DNA from: Acidobacteria bacterium Mor1
Lineage (GTDB): Bacteria > Acidobacteriota > Polarisedimenticolia > Polarisedimenticolales > Polarisedimenticolaceae
DNA: 64,000 nt
Assembly: GCA_001664505.1 (NCBI GenBank)
Contig: CP011806.1
Span: 3,181,509-3,245,508 of the forward strand
Direction: 5' to 3'
The notes below the pieces were generated by a model. The model had not been told where the DNA came from, made no database searches, and saw only the letters and a program-made list of their open reading frames with translations. The translations under genes were made by a program, and so were the position numbers. Positions within the stretch are counted from its first letter, which is position 1, and each line of letters opens with the position of its first letter. Positions 30,699 through 39,238 of this stretch are shown here, in pieces.

Positions 30699-32093
30699 TC
30701 ACGGTTTTTTTGGGGTAACCACGCTGGCCACCCCTAGCCGAAATGTCGGCGCGCCGACGCTTGTGGCCAGGGGCTGACCATCGCGCACGCACGTTCCGAT
30801 ACAGGTGTCGAAGGCGAGGTCCGAGGCGATCTTGTCCACCCCGTTCACGAAGTCCTCCACTTTAACTTTTAGAAGGCACGTGGTAAGCGAGCGGCCGAGC
30901 CGCCCCTCGTGAATCTGGTCTGCATCGGTCACCCGCAGGGTCGCGGTCCCGGTTGCCGGGTCGGCGACGGCCGCCTCCGCACGCCGAACGAACAGACCCT
31001 GCTCAACACTGGTCACCCCTTCCTCGGGCCGATGGGTTCCGGCGGCCATGAAGGTGCAGCCGAGCCGCGGGAGCACCGGGTCGCGGTAGCCCGCACGGCG
31101 TCCATGGCCGGTGGAGGCCGCCCCGGCGAGGCGGGCGGTGCGCCGGTCGTGGATGCCGGATAGCAGGCGGCCACCTCGCAGCAGGGCGGTTGCCCGGCAG
31201 GGGGTGCCCTCGTCGTCGATCCGCCAGGGTGTCCGGCCACGGCGCGGATCTTCGATGACCACCATCGAACTGTCGAAGGGAGTGGAGAGCCGGGCGAGGC
31301 GGGACCGTCCCTCGAGAACCGCGTCCGCCTCCAGGGCGTGGCCGATCAACTCATGGACCAGTACCCCGCCGGTGCCCGGGGCGAACACCACAGGCATGTT
31401 GCCGGCGGTGGGTGCCACTGCATCGAGGCGGGTGGCGGCCCGCTCAACGGTTGCCGACGCCCAGCCCTCGAGGTCGTTGGTATCGGGGAGCCGGTCTCCG
31501 CGAAGGACACGGTCGAGCCGTGCCACGGACCGGCGGTTGCCTGCGGCCCCGCGAACCTCGAGATGTACCCGGCGGCCGACCCGGCGATCCCCGGCCGGGT
31601 CGGCTCCGTCCGCCACGATCAGGATGCGCTGGTCGAACTCCACCAGCCGCGCCCGGACACTGAAGCCGCGGGGAGCCTCCCGCCCCGCCGCGGCCGCCAG
31701 CCGGACCAACCAGTCGGCGACGGCCGAGGGGGGTGGCTCGTGATGCCGTGGGGAAGCGGCGCCCCGGGGCAACGGAGCGGTTCCGTCGACCGCCGCGGCA
31801 GCGACCGCTGCGACATCCTCGACGCGGGGCTCGGCGACGTAGGCGTAGCCGGGATCGGTCAGCCCGGCCCGGACCGAGAGCCCCGAAGTCCAGCCCCGGC
31901 TACCCGAGCGGACACCGTCGGGACCGGCGACCGTGGTGCGGTCGTCCCGCCACTCCATGAACAGCAGGTTGCCCGGGTCGGCTGGGAGGGCGCGCAACGC
32001 TGCGCTCAGCGCCTCTCGCAGGCGCTCGCGATCGCCGGTTTTCCCCTGAAAACGGGCAGTTTCCGCGTCTCTAGGCTCGCTTGAAAGGCCCAT
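30699..32093 (-). CDS. tldD: TldD-type metalloprotease
   Basis: 464 aa. The metal-binding HExxxH lies at H247-E248-H252 (VLVHELIGHALEADAVLEG), the TldD signature with the third ligand expected in the C-terminal CIGTCVRDGQ region. VVIEDPRRGRTPWRIDDEGTP and SVGAPTFRLG are also TldD-like. With the downstream partner it would form the TldDE heterodimer. Divergently transcribed from the receiver-TonB gene; its first codons overlap the -35 box of that gene. Confidence 0.88.
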   Translation of the reverse strand: MGLSSEPRDAETARFQGKTGDRERLREALSAALRALPADPGNLLFMEWRDDRTTVAGPDGVRSGSRGWTSGLSVRAGLTDPGYAYVAEPRVEDVAAVAAAAVDGTAPLPRGAASPRHHEPPPSAVADWLVRLAAAAGREAPRGFSVRARLVEFDQRILIVADGADPAGDRRVGRRVHLEVRGAAGNRRSVARLDRVLRGDRLPDTNDLEGWASATVERAATRLDAVAPTAGNMPVVFAPGTGGVLVHELIGHALEADAVLEGRSRLARLSTPFDSSMVVIEDPRRGRTPWRIDDEGTPCRATALLRGGRLLSGIHDRRTARLAGAASTGHGRRAGYRDPVLPRLGCTFMAAGTHRPEEGVTSVEQGLFVRRAEAAVADPATGTATLRVTDADQIHEGRLGRSLTTCLLKVKVEDFVNGVDKIASDLAFDTCIGTCVRDGQPLATSVGAPTFRLGVASVVTPKKP

Positions 32094-32109
32094 ACCCGGA
32101 CCCTATGTT
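32081..32109 (+). promoter_or_regulatory. Candidate promoter of the receiver-TonB gene
   Basis: TTGAAA (32081-32086), 17-nt spacer, TATGTT (32104-32109). The spacer and -10 contain CCGGACCCTATGTT (32096-32109), which also occurs at 4161-4174 upstream of the HTH-TPR regulator. Confidence 0.5.
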
Positions 32110-32184
32110 TGACGCGGGCGCACGGCAGTGGCCGCCGATTAAACAAGAAGAACTCGACAGTACACGGCGTACGGGAAGGTTGCA

Positions 32185-34719
32185 ATGGCGCAGAAGACCA
32201 TCCTCCTGATCGACTACGATCCTCGCAGCATCGAGAGCATCAAGGGCCCGCTGGAAGAGGTTGGCTACCAGGTGGCCGTGGCCGGAGACGGCGTCGCGGG
32301 CATGGAAGCCTTCGAACAGCTCCGCCCCGCGATGGTCTTCGTCGAGGCCATGATCCCCAAGAAGCACGGCTTCGAGGTCTGCCAGGACCTGAAGAAGACC
32401 GAGCTCGGCAAGCAAACCCCGATCGCCATCGTCACGGCGGTCTACCGGGGCCAGAAGTACCGCAGTCAGGCCTTCCACAACTACCACTGCGACGAGTACC
32501 TGGAGAAACCGGTGGACCGGGACACCCTGTTGGCGGTGACCAAGAAGTTCGTCGAGGACCGCGCCGCTGCCATGGAAGCGGTTCAGCGCCAGCGCGCCGA
32601 AGAAGCCGATCCGGTGGTGACCTCCTCCGAGCCGGCCGGTGCCCCGGCCGTTGCGGCGAGCACCGCTGCATCCCCGGCGGAACCCGCCGGGGCCCAGGCT
32701 CAGGCCGCCCCGCCGGCAGCAACTCCGGCGTCGCAGCCGTCTGCGGCATCCCCTGCCGCCGGCCCGGCTTCGGGCATGGGCCAGGTCGGGGTGACTCCGG
32801 GCAAGCCCGGTGTCGAGAGCCTGGCCTGGGATGACCTGCTGGAAGACCCTCCGGCCGCCGCGGTCAAGAAGAAGTCCTCGGACTCACCGGTGGCGGGGCT
32901 GAGTGACGACGAAATCATGGAACGGCTCGATTCGATTCTCCCCGGTGACGCCCTGGGCGAAGCTCCGGAGATCGTCGAAGCGGTCGATTCTTCGCCGGGA
33001 GACGTCGACGACGGCGAAGCGCCTCAGATGGTGGCGGTCGACCTGACCGAAGACGACTCGATGCCCGATCTCGACGCGGCGCTGGATGCCCTGGTTCCCG
33101 AGGATCTGCGCTCCTCCCCGGCCCCGGCCGAGGCGGAACCCGCTGCCCAGGCTCAGACGCCGCAGCCGAACGCCGACGCAGCCGAACCGGCGGCGGCGGA
33201 ACCGGCTGCTGAACCGGCCCAGGCCGCGGCCTCGGCTCAGCCGACCCCTCCGGCCGAGGCCGAAGGCGAAGATACGGCGCTAACCGACGAGCTGGACCGG
33301 GCGGTGGACACCCTGCACATGGGCGCCGACCCGCAGCCGGTGCAGAAAAAGCCGGCCCAGGCCGCCACCGTCCCGGGCCCTGCATCCGGGCAGGGTCAGC
33401 CGGCAACCGAGGCGCCGGCCGAGAACCTGATCTCCTTCGATCCCGATCGAAAGAAGAAAAAAGCCCAGGCCAACGCCGAGGACGCCGTCGCGGCGACGGC
33501 GGCTGCCGTTCAGGCCGCCATCGAGGCGGACGCCGCGCCCGTCGAACCCCAGAGCGACGGCAAGCGCTCGGGCATGCCCTGGATGATCGCCATCGCCGCG
33601 CTGGTCGTGCTGGGTGCCGGTGTCGGAGCCTACTTCATGCTCCAGGGAGGCTCCCCCTCCGGCGAATCCGCAGCCGCGACCCAACCGGCCGCCTCGAATC
33701 CGGCACCGGTCGAGAACGAGGCCACCCAGGTCCCGGCGGTCGGGGTCGGGACGCCTGCCGCCGAAGCCACCGACGATTCGCCACTGAAGCCCGAGACCCA
33801 GGCCACCGCCGACAACGACACTGCGGCTGCCGGCCAACCGGCCCGTGCGGAGGCTGAGCCCCAGACCCGGTCCCGGCCCACGCCGGCAGCGGCGAAGCCC
33901 TCGACCACGCCCTCGACCACGCCGACCCGCACCGCCGAGCGCCGCACAACCCCGCCGGTCAACGTGGAATCGAAACCGGCCCCTGCGAAGCCGGCACCCC
34001 GTCGCGAGGAAACCACCGCCGCCGCGAAAGAGCGCTGGGAGCGGACGCCCCCGGCCGAGAACAACACGCGTCAGGCCGCCTCGAAGTCGGCGGATCGCTC
34101 GGCCAACTCCGGCCAGGCCGCCCCTGTAAGAACCGCGCCATCCCGCCCCGCCACCGACGAGGCCCAACCCGCCTCGGGCACGGCGAACCCCGGCGCCGTC
34201 GATTCGAGCAACCCGGCCGACACGAAGCCGGCGGAGCAGTCGGCGACGCAAGGGTCGGCCGCTTCCAACGATCCGGCTCCGAGCCGGGTCGAGAGCCAGC
34301 CGACTCGCGAACCGGTCCGGCAACCGGAAACCCGGACGACCTCTCAGCCGGTCACCACGCCGGCGCCCACTCCGGCGGCCAAGGTCGCCGAGCCCGCACC
34401 GAAGCTCCCCGAGGTGCCCCGCACCACCCGCGGACAGCTGGTCGATCTGACGTCGGTCGATCGGGCGCCCGAGGCCCTGAGCAAGGTCGCACCGGTCTAC
34501 CCGCCCGCCGCGAAGCGCGCCCGGCGCCAGGGTGAGGTCGAGTTGATGCTGCTGATCAACGAGAACGGCCAGGTCGCCGACATCGAGGTGGTCCGCGGAG
34601 TCAAGATGTTCGAGAAATCGGCCATCGCCGCCGCGGAGCAGTGGACCTACCGCCCGGCTCAAAAGGACGGGGTCGATGTGAAGGTCTGGATCGCCGAGCG
34701 CATCGCCTTCACCCTCTAG
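32185..34719 (+). CDS. Fusion of degenerate receiver domain, membrane span and TonB C-terminal domain
   Basis: 844 aa. Residues 1-125 form a CheY-like receiver with D10 and D12 (ILLIDYDP), T84 (IVTA) and K108 (YLEKPV), but the phospho-acceptor position is E54 (VFVEAMIPKKHGFE). It may therefore be locked or phosphorylation-independent. An Ala/Pro/Glu-rich cytoplasmic linker leads to one membrane helix (about 463-485, MIAIAALVVLGAGVGAYFML), then about 275 residues of Pro/Ala/Thr-rich periplasmic linker and a TonB C-terminal domain (about 765-844; VYPPAAKRARRQGEVELMLL). TonB passes proton-motive energy to outer-membrane receptors. The next genes encode a BtuF/C/D-like importer. Ribosome site GGGAAGG. 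Confidence 0.88.
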   Translation: MAQKTILLIDYDPRSIESIKGPLEEVGYQVAVAGDGVAGMEAFEQLRPAMVFVEAMIPKKHGFEVCQDLKKTELGKQTPIAIVTAVYRGQKYRSQAFHNYHCDEYLEKPVDRDTLLAVTKKFVEDRAAAMEAVQRQRAEEADPVVTSSEPAGAPAVAASTAASPAEPAGAQAQAAPPAATPASQPSAASPAAGPASGMGQVGVTPGKPGVESLAWDDLLEDPPAAAVKKKSSDSPVAGLSDDEIMERLDSILPGDALGEAPEIVEAVDSSPGDVDDGEAPQMVAVDLTEDDSMPDLDAALDALVPEDLRSSPAPAEAEPAAQAQTPQPNADAAEPAAAEPAAEPAQAAASAQPTPPAEAEGEDTALTDELDRAVDTLHMGADPQPVQKKPAQAATVPGPASGQGQPATEAPAENLISFDPDRKKKKAQANAEDAVAATAAAVQAAIEADAAPVEPQSDGKRSGMPWMIAIAALVVLGAGVGAYFMLQGGSPSGESAAATQPAASNPAPVENEATQVPAVGVGTPAAEATDDSPLKPETQATADNDTAAAGQPARAEAEPQTRSRPTPAAAKPSTTPSTTPTRTAERRTTPPVNVESKPAPAKPAPRREETTAAAKERWERTPPAENNTRQAASKSADRSANSGQAAPVRTAPSRPATDEAQPASGTANPGAVDSSNPADTKPAEQSATQGSAASNDPAPSRVESQPTREPVRQPETRTTSQPVTTPAPTPAAKVAEPAPKLPEVPRTTRGQLVDLTSVDRAPEALSKVAPVYPPAAKRARRQGEVELMLLINENGQVADIEVVRGVKMFEKSAIAAAEQWTYRPAQKDGVDVKVWIAERIAFTL

Positions 34720-34793
34720 CCGGCACGGGTCACTAACCCGCACCCACGGGGCCGCTCGACGCGCTATTCTTGCGGGTCGAGGTGACGGCCCTG

Positions 34794-35702
34794 ATGAGAA
34801 AGACGAACGAGATCCCGCCCGCGGCCGGCCGGCTGTTGCCGATCCTCTGGATCGTGCTGCTTGCCTGTCTCGCATGTGGGTCGCCCCAGCAGGAATCCTC
34901 CGGCGATGCCTCGCAAGACGCCCCCCCCCGGCGCATCGTCTCGCTCACCCCTTCGATTACCGAGATCCTGTTCGCCCTCGGCCTCGGTGAGCGGATCGTC
35001 GGAGTGACCCAGTTCTGCGACTGGCCCGCGGAAGCCGCCGCCAAACCGCAGGTCGGCGGCTACTCCAACCCTTCGATCGAAAGCGTGCTGGCCCAACGCC
35101 CCGACCTGGTCCTGGTCAGCCCCAACACCGGCAACCGGGAAGCCGCTCTTGCCATCGAGCGAGCGGGGGTTCGCCTCGAAGTTATCGAGGGGGACAGCCT
35201 GGAAGAGACCTACCTGGCGGTTCGACAGGTCGCCGACGCCGCCGGGGTACCCGAGGAAGGCCAGCGCCTCGCCGCCGAGATCCGAGCACGGATCGATGAA
35301 GCGGGACGCCGGGTCGCCGGCCGCGAGCCGGTGCCCGCGCTGTTCTCGGTGCAGCTCGAGCCGATGATCGCGGCGGGCTCCGACACGTTGATCTCGGAGC
35401 TGCTCGAAGCCGCCGGCGGCCGCAACGTGGTTCAGGCCGAGGGCTACCCCCGGCTCGGGATCGAGACCGTGCTTCAGAGCGGCCCCGCGGTGGTGTTCCA
35501 GACCCGTATGGGCATGGAGGCCGAAGAAGAACGGGCGTTGACCGATGCCTTCTGGCAACGCTGGCCGGCGCTGCCGGCGGTACGCGACGGCAGGGTCGCC
35601 CTGATCGATGCCTCGATCGCGACTCGACCGGGGCCGCGGATCGCCGACGCCGTCGATGAGCTCGCCCGCCGGCTACACCCCGAGGCATTCGAAACCCCGT
35701 GA
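34794..35702 (+). CDS. BtuF-like periplasmic substrate-binding lipoprotein of a metal-chelate/cobalamin ABC importer
   Basis: About 302 aa from ATG 34794, which has GAGGTGA 8 nt upstream; a TTG at 34770 is also in frame. A hydrophobic signal sequence ends in the lipobox region ACLACGS. The mature part is a helical-backbone binding protein (RRIVSLTPSITEILFALGLG, GGYSNPSIESVLAQRPDLVL), matching the BtuF/FhuD class. Cobalamin is the likely cargo given the riboswitch, BtuB-like receptor and adenosyltransferase in the same 18 kb, but haem or a siderophore is not excluded. It overlaps the permease start. Confidence 0.85.
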   Translation: MRKTNEIPPAAGRLLPILWIVLLACLACGSPQQESSGDASQDAPPRRIVSLTPSITEILFALGLGERIVGVTQFCDWPAEAAAKPQVGGYSNPSIESVLAQRPDLVLVSPNTGNREAALAIERAGVRLEVIEGDSLEETYLAVRQVADAAGVPEEGQRLAAEIRARIDEAGRRVAGREPVPALFSVQLEPMIAAGSDTLISELLEAAGGRNVVQAEGYPRLGIETVLQSGPAVVFQTRMGMEAEEERALTDAFWQRWPALPAVRDGRVALIDASIATRPGPRIADAVDELARRLHPEAFETP

Positions 35703-36712
35703 GGCCCAGGGCGCTCATGGCGCTGCCGTTGCTGCTGGCGCTGCTACCGATCTCCCTGTTGCTGGGTCTCGGCATCGGCACCAGCGGCGCGGGTTGGTCG
35801 GACTTACCCGGATTGTGGAACGACGACGCCGACCCGGTCGTGCGTCAGATCCTGATCGACGTGCGCCTGCCCCGGGTGTTGCTCGCCGCACTGGTCGGCG
35901 CCGCCCTCGCCGCCGCCGGCGTGGCCTACCAGGGCGTGTTGCGTAACCCGCTGGCCGACCCGTTCATCCTGGGTGTCTCCGGCGGCTCCGCACTCGGTGC
36001 CGTGCTGTTCGGCGCGGCGGCGGGCGCCACCTCCCTCGGCGTGCTCGGCCGGCCGGCAGCAGGATTCGGCGGCGCGCTGGTCACGCTCTTTCTACTGTTC
36101 CGGCTGGCCCGGCTCGGCGGCCGCACCGGGCCCACCACGTTGCTGCTGGTCGGTGTCGTACTCAACGCCATCGCTTCGGCATTGATCCTGTTCGTGATCA
36201 CCGCCGGTGATCCGGCGCGCTTCCAGGGTGAGTTCTTCTATCTGATCGGCCGCATCCCGCCGCAACCGCTCTCGACCCTGCTGGCCATCGCGATCTGGCT
36301 GGCCCTGGGCCTCGCGGTGCTGGCGACCCAGAGCCATCGACTCAACCTGCTGGCTCTCGGTGAAGATGCCGCGGGACAGCTCGGCGTCGATCCCGAGCGT
36401 TCGATGTGGATCACGGTGCTCGCCGCGTCACTGGTTACCGCGGCGGCTGTAGCCTTCACCGGACTGGTCGGGTTCGTCGGCCTGATCGTGCCCCACATCG
36501 TGCGCACGCTGCTCGGGCCGGACCACCGCATTCTGTTGCCCTGCGCGACCCTCGCCGGCGCCTCCTTTCTCGTGTTGGCCGATTCGGCCGCGCGAGTCGT
36601 TGCCGCTCCGGTGGAAATTCCCGTCGGGGTACTGACGACCCTGATCGGCGGCCCCTTCTTCCTGGTGCTGTTCCTGCGTCACCTGCGAGAGGAGGGCGGC
36701 GCCGTGGGGTAG
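35699..36712 (+). CDS. BtuC-like permease (FecCD family)
   Basis: 337 aa with about ten membrane helices. FecCD signatures: RLPRVLLAALVGAALAAAGV, YQGVLRNPLADPFILGVSGG, FTGLVGFVGLIVPHIVRTLL (with the coupling helix), LLGPDHRILLP and PVEIPVGVLTTLIGGPFFL. It forms the membrane channel of the importer with the neighbouring binding protein and ATPase. The GTG start overlaps the btuF-like stop (GTGA). The stop TAG at 36710-36712 sits in GTGGGGTAG, which may allow frameshifting into the ATPase frame. Confidence 0.93.
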   Translation: MRPRALMALPLLLALLPISLLLGLGIGTSGAGWSDLPGLWNDDADPVVRQILIDVRLPRVLLAALVGAALAAAGVAYQGVLRNPLADPFILGVSGGSALGAVLFGAAAGATSLGVLGRPAAGFGGALVTLFLLFRLARLGGRTGPTTLLLVGVVLNAIASALILFVITAGDPARFQGEFFYLIGRIPPQPLSTLLAIAIWLALGLAVLATQSHRLNLLALGEDAAGQLGVDPERSMWITVLAASLVTAAAVAFTGLVGFVGLIVPHIVRTLLGPDHRILLPCATLAGASFLVLADSAARVVAAPVEIPVGVLTTLIGGPFFLVLFLRHLREEGGAVG

Positions 36713-36714
36713 CT

Positions 36715-37506
36715 CTGGAACTGCAGCAGGTCGACTTCGACTACGGGCGCGGACCGCTGCTGCAGGATGTCACCTTCCGCATCGACGCCGGCGAGATGAC
36801 CGGCCTGCTCGGCGCCAACGGTGCCGGCAAGACGACACTGGTGCGTCTGGCCTCCGGTCAACTCCAGTGCCGCCGGGGTACCGTGCGCCTCGACGGCGAC
36901 GATGTATCCCGCCTGACGCCGCGGGACCGCGCCCGGCGCATCGCCGTGGTGCCCCAGGAAACCCGGCTGACCTTCGGCTTCGATGTCGAACAGGTGGTCG
37001 CCATGGGACGCGCCCCTCACCAGGGACGCCTGGGGCTGGAACGCCCCGAAGACCGCAGGGTCATCGAGGAGTCGATGGAGCTCACCGGCGTCGCCGATCT
37101 CCGGCGGCGTCCGTTCCAGCAGTTGTCGGGAGGAGAACGGCAACGTGTGGTGATCGCCCGGGCGTTGGCGCAACAGGCGTCGCTCCTGCTCCTCGACGAA
37201 CCGACGGCCTTTCTCGATCTGCGGCACCGGGTCGAGACCTATGAACTGTTGCGGCGGCTGCATCGTGACGACGGGCCGGCGATCCTGCTGGTGAGCCACG
37301 ACCTGAACATGACCGCGCGCTACTGTTCCCGCTTGCTGCTCCTCGGCGAAGGCCGGCTTCTGGCCGACGGCGCTCCGGGCGAGGTGTTGAACCGGGAGCT
37401 GATCCGTCAGGCCTACGGCGTGGACAACCAGGTATTGCAGGATCCGCTCTACGGTCATCCCTACGTCGTGCCTCTCGGCGGCGATGACCGGGAGCCCGCA
37501 TCGTGA
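36715..37506 (+). CDS. BtuD-like ABC transporter ATPase, start codon uncertain
   Basis: About 263 aa. Family homology begins at LELQQVDFDYGRGPLLQDV. Walker A GANGAGKTTL, signature LSGGERQRVVIARAL, Walker B SLLLLDEPTAFLDL, and the H-loop VSHDLNMTARYC are all intact. No ATG, GTG or TTG lies in frame near the expected N-terminus: the nearest upstream is ATG 36406, deep in the permease gene. I place the start at CTG 36715 as a working choice. A -1 slip at GTGGGGTAG before the permease stop, giving a fused protein, or a missed base in the G run would also explain it. The next gene overlaps by 4 nt. Confidence 0.82.
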   Translation: MELQQVDFDYGRGPLLQDVTFRIDAGEMTGLLGANGAGKTTLVRLASGQLQCRRGTVRLDGDDVSRLTPRDRARRIAVVPQETRLTFGFDVEQVVAMGRAPHQGRLGLERPEDRRVIEESMELTGVADLRRRPFQQLSGGERQRVVIARALAQQASLLLLDEPTAFLDLRHRVETYELLRRLHRDDGPAILLVSHDLNMTARYCSRLLLLGEGRLLADGAPGEVLNRELIRQAYGVDNQVLQDPLYGHPYVVPLGGDDREPAS

Positions 37507-38696
37507 ACCGACCGAGCCCTTTCGGCGAAGTGTCCGTCGACACCTTCCTGAGCCGCTACTGGCAGCGCGAACCGCTGATGGTTCGCCGGGCGATCGAACC
37601 CGCGGACTACCCGGCGCCCGGCCGGGATCAACTGATCGCCGCCGCCGTCGACGGCGCACCGGCACGGTTGGTCGTGATACCGGGCCCCGAACAGGTCTGG
37701 TCGGTGCACCGCGAGCCCTTTCGGAGGGAGGACTTCGAACGGCTGCCCCGAGAGGGTTGGACGCTGTTGGTTCAGGAGAGCGACCGGCTGTTCGCCGGCT
37801 GCCGCCGGCTGCAAGAGCGTTTCCGCTTCATTCCCAACTGGCGGACCGACGACGTGATGACCAGCTACGCCGGCGACGGCGCCGGTGTCGGCCCACACGT
37901 CGATCGCTACGACGTGGTGCTCTATCAGGCCGCCGGCCGGCGGCGGTGGCGCATCGAATCGAAGCCGCGGAGGAATCCCGCACTGCGCAACGACACGGCG
38001 CTGCCGCTACTGGATCGTTTCGAACCGGACCGGGAGTGGATCCTCGAGGCGGGCGATCTGCTCTATCTCCCGGCGGGGATTCCTCACGACGGCGTCGCGC
38101 TCGGCGAGTCGACCACCTGCTCCGTCGGCTTTCGCACGCCCGACCTGCGGGAGCTGGTCTCCGGCTTCGTCCGCGAACTTCCCCCGAGCGAGCTATCGCA
38201 GATCGCGCAGGCGGCGGAAGCCGAGCCCGGCACCCATGGAGTCATGGATCGCTCGCGGCCGGGCGAACTCTCCGACGCCGACCGTGCAGGTCTGCGAGCG
38301 ACCATGCGACGGGTGTTCGCCGACGACGATCGTCTCGACCGTTGGATCGCCCGCTTCGTGACCCAACCCCGGCGCGGACTACGCGCTTCGGGACAACGGC
38401 CCCGCGACATCGACCATCTGCGCCGCCTGCTCGACCAGGGGCATGAGCTGCAGCGCAGCGCCACCGCCCACTTCAGCTGGTACGAGGACGGCGAGGGCAA
38501 CACACAGTTGTTCGTCGGAGGGGAGCGCTATGAGCTGGGGCAGGCGGGCCGCGGAACCGCCGAATTGCTCTGCGGCGAGCAAGCGCTCGATCGAATCACC
38601 CTGGCCCCGCTGCTCTCCGATGCCCTCGGAGCCTTCGTGCTGCTGGATCTGATGGCCCGCGGCTATCTGCGGGCGGCAGCTCCGGCCGAAGGCTGA
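37503..38696 (+). CDS. RoxA-like ribosomal oxygenase (JmjC/cupin-type, probable uL16 arginine hydroxylase)
   Basis: 397 aa. The Fe(II)/2-oxoglutarate oxygenase core has the metal triad H132-x-D134 (GVGPHVDRYDVVLYQ) and H195 (GDLLYLPAGIPHDGV). The surrounding GRRRWRIES and the N-terminal FLSRYWQREPLMVRRA match the YcfD/RoxA class, which hydroxylates an arginine of ribosomal protein uL16. A C-terminal winged-helix-like region follows. ATG 37503 overlaps the ATPase stop. The end overlaps the convergent gene by 34 nt. Why it sits in an importer operon is unclear. Confidence 0.85.
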   Translation: MNRPSPFGEVSVDTFLSRYWQREPLMVRRAIEPADYPAPGRDQLIAAAVDGAPARLVVIPGPEQVWSVHREPFRREDFERLPREGWTLLVQESDRLFAGCRRLQERFRFIPNWRTDDVMTSYAGDGAGVGPHVDRYDVVLYQAAGRRRWRIESKPRRNPALRNDTALPLLDRFEPDREWILEAGDLLYLPAGIPHDGVALGESTTCSVGFRTPDLRELVSGFVRELPPSELSQIAQAAEAEPGTHGVMDRSRPGELSDADRAGLRATMRRVFADDDRLDRWIARFVTQPRRGLRASGQRPRDIDHLRRLLDQGHELQRSATAHFSWYEDGEGNTQLFVGGERYELGQAGRGTAELLCGEQALDRITLAPLLSDALGAFVLLDLMARGYLRAAAPAEG

Positions 38697-39229
38697 CCCG
38701 GCCGGCGAAGGGCCAGACCGAACTCCAGGACCAGTCTCTCGTCGTCGACCCGCACCTCCTGGACGAACAGCGAGACCTGGGTCTCCTCGCCGAGGGCCGG
38801 AAGCGACCCGCGTAGCGACCGGGGCAAGGCCACCACCGGCATCCACGCCGCCACGTCGACGGCAGCGGGCAACCCGACGTCGGCCGAAGCCTGCTCGGCA
38901 ACCAGCCGCACCGTTCCATCGAGACGATCGACCTGCGGGACGTAGCGTGCCGCCAGGTTGCCGGACAGCGGCCCGGCGTGGAACGGCACGTCGACCTCGA
39001 CGCCCCCTTCGGTGAAGCGCGGCGGGCGAGACCGCTCGAAGCGCAGCGGGATCGAACCGGCGCCGGGAAGCTCCACGGTGCGCGGCTGTGCCAGGGCGGC
39101 CTCGAACACCGCGTGAATCGCGCCGCGGTCCAACGAGAGCTCACCGGCACCGCCGGCGAGGCAGGGAACGATCGATGCCCACGCGAACACCGCGAGAGCG
39201 GCACACCATCGCAGCGATTGTCGACCCAT
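38663..39229 (-). CDS. Small secreted protein, last gene of the cobalamin-riboswitch operon
   Basis: 188 aa. The N-terminal signal peptide (LRWCAALAVFAWASIVPCLA) predicts export. The mature protein alternates short beta strands (VEVDVPFHAGPLSGNLAARY, LDGTVRLVAE) without motifs I recognise. It starts 9 nt after the propeller lipoprotein stop, so it probably shares the riboswitch-controlled transcript, and a role at the cell envelope in corrinoid uptake is possible. Its 3' end overlaps the RoxA-like gene tail to tail by 34 nt. Confidence 0.75.
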   Translation of the reverse strand: MGRQSLRWCAALAVFAWASIVPCLAGGAGELSLDRGAIHAVFEAALAQPRTVELPGAGSIPLRFERSRPPRFTEGGVEVDVPFHAGPLSGNLAARYVPQVDRLDGTVRLVAEQASADVGLPAAVDVAAWMPVVALPRSLRGSLPALGEETQVSLFVQEVRVDDERLVLEFGLALRRPGQPSAGAAARR

Positions 39230-39238
39230 CGGGAACTC

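Noticed and set aside
33100-34440. Ala/Pro/Thr-rich segments in the receiver-TonB gene as a tandem repeat or assembly artefact
   Set aside because: The codons vary and no exact unit repeats. Low-complexity Pro-rich linkers are normal in TonB proteins.
34720-34793. A second cobalamin riboswitch in front of the BtuF-like gene
   Set aside because: The gap is only about 75 bp, too short, and holds no B12 box.
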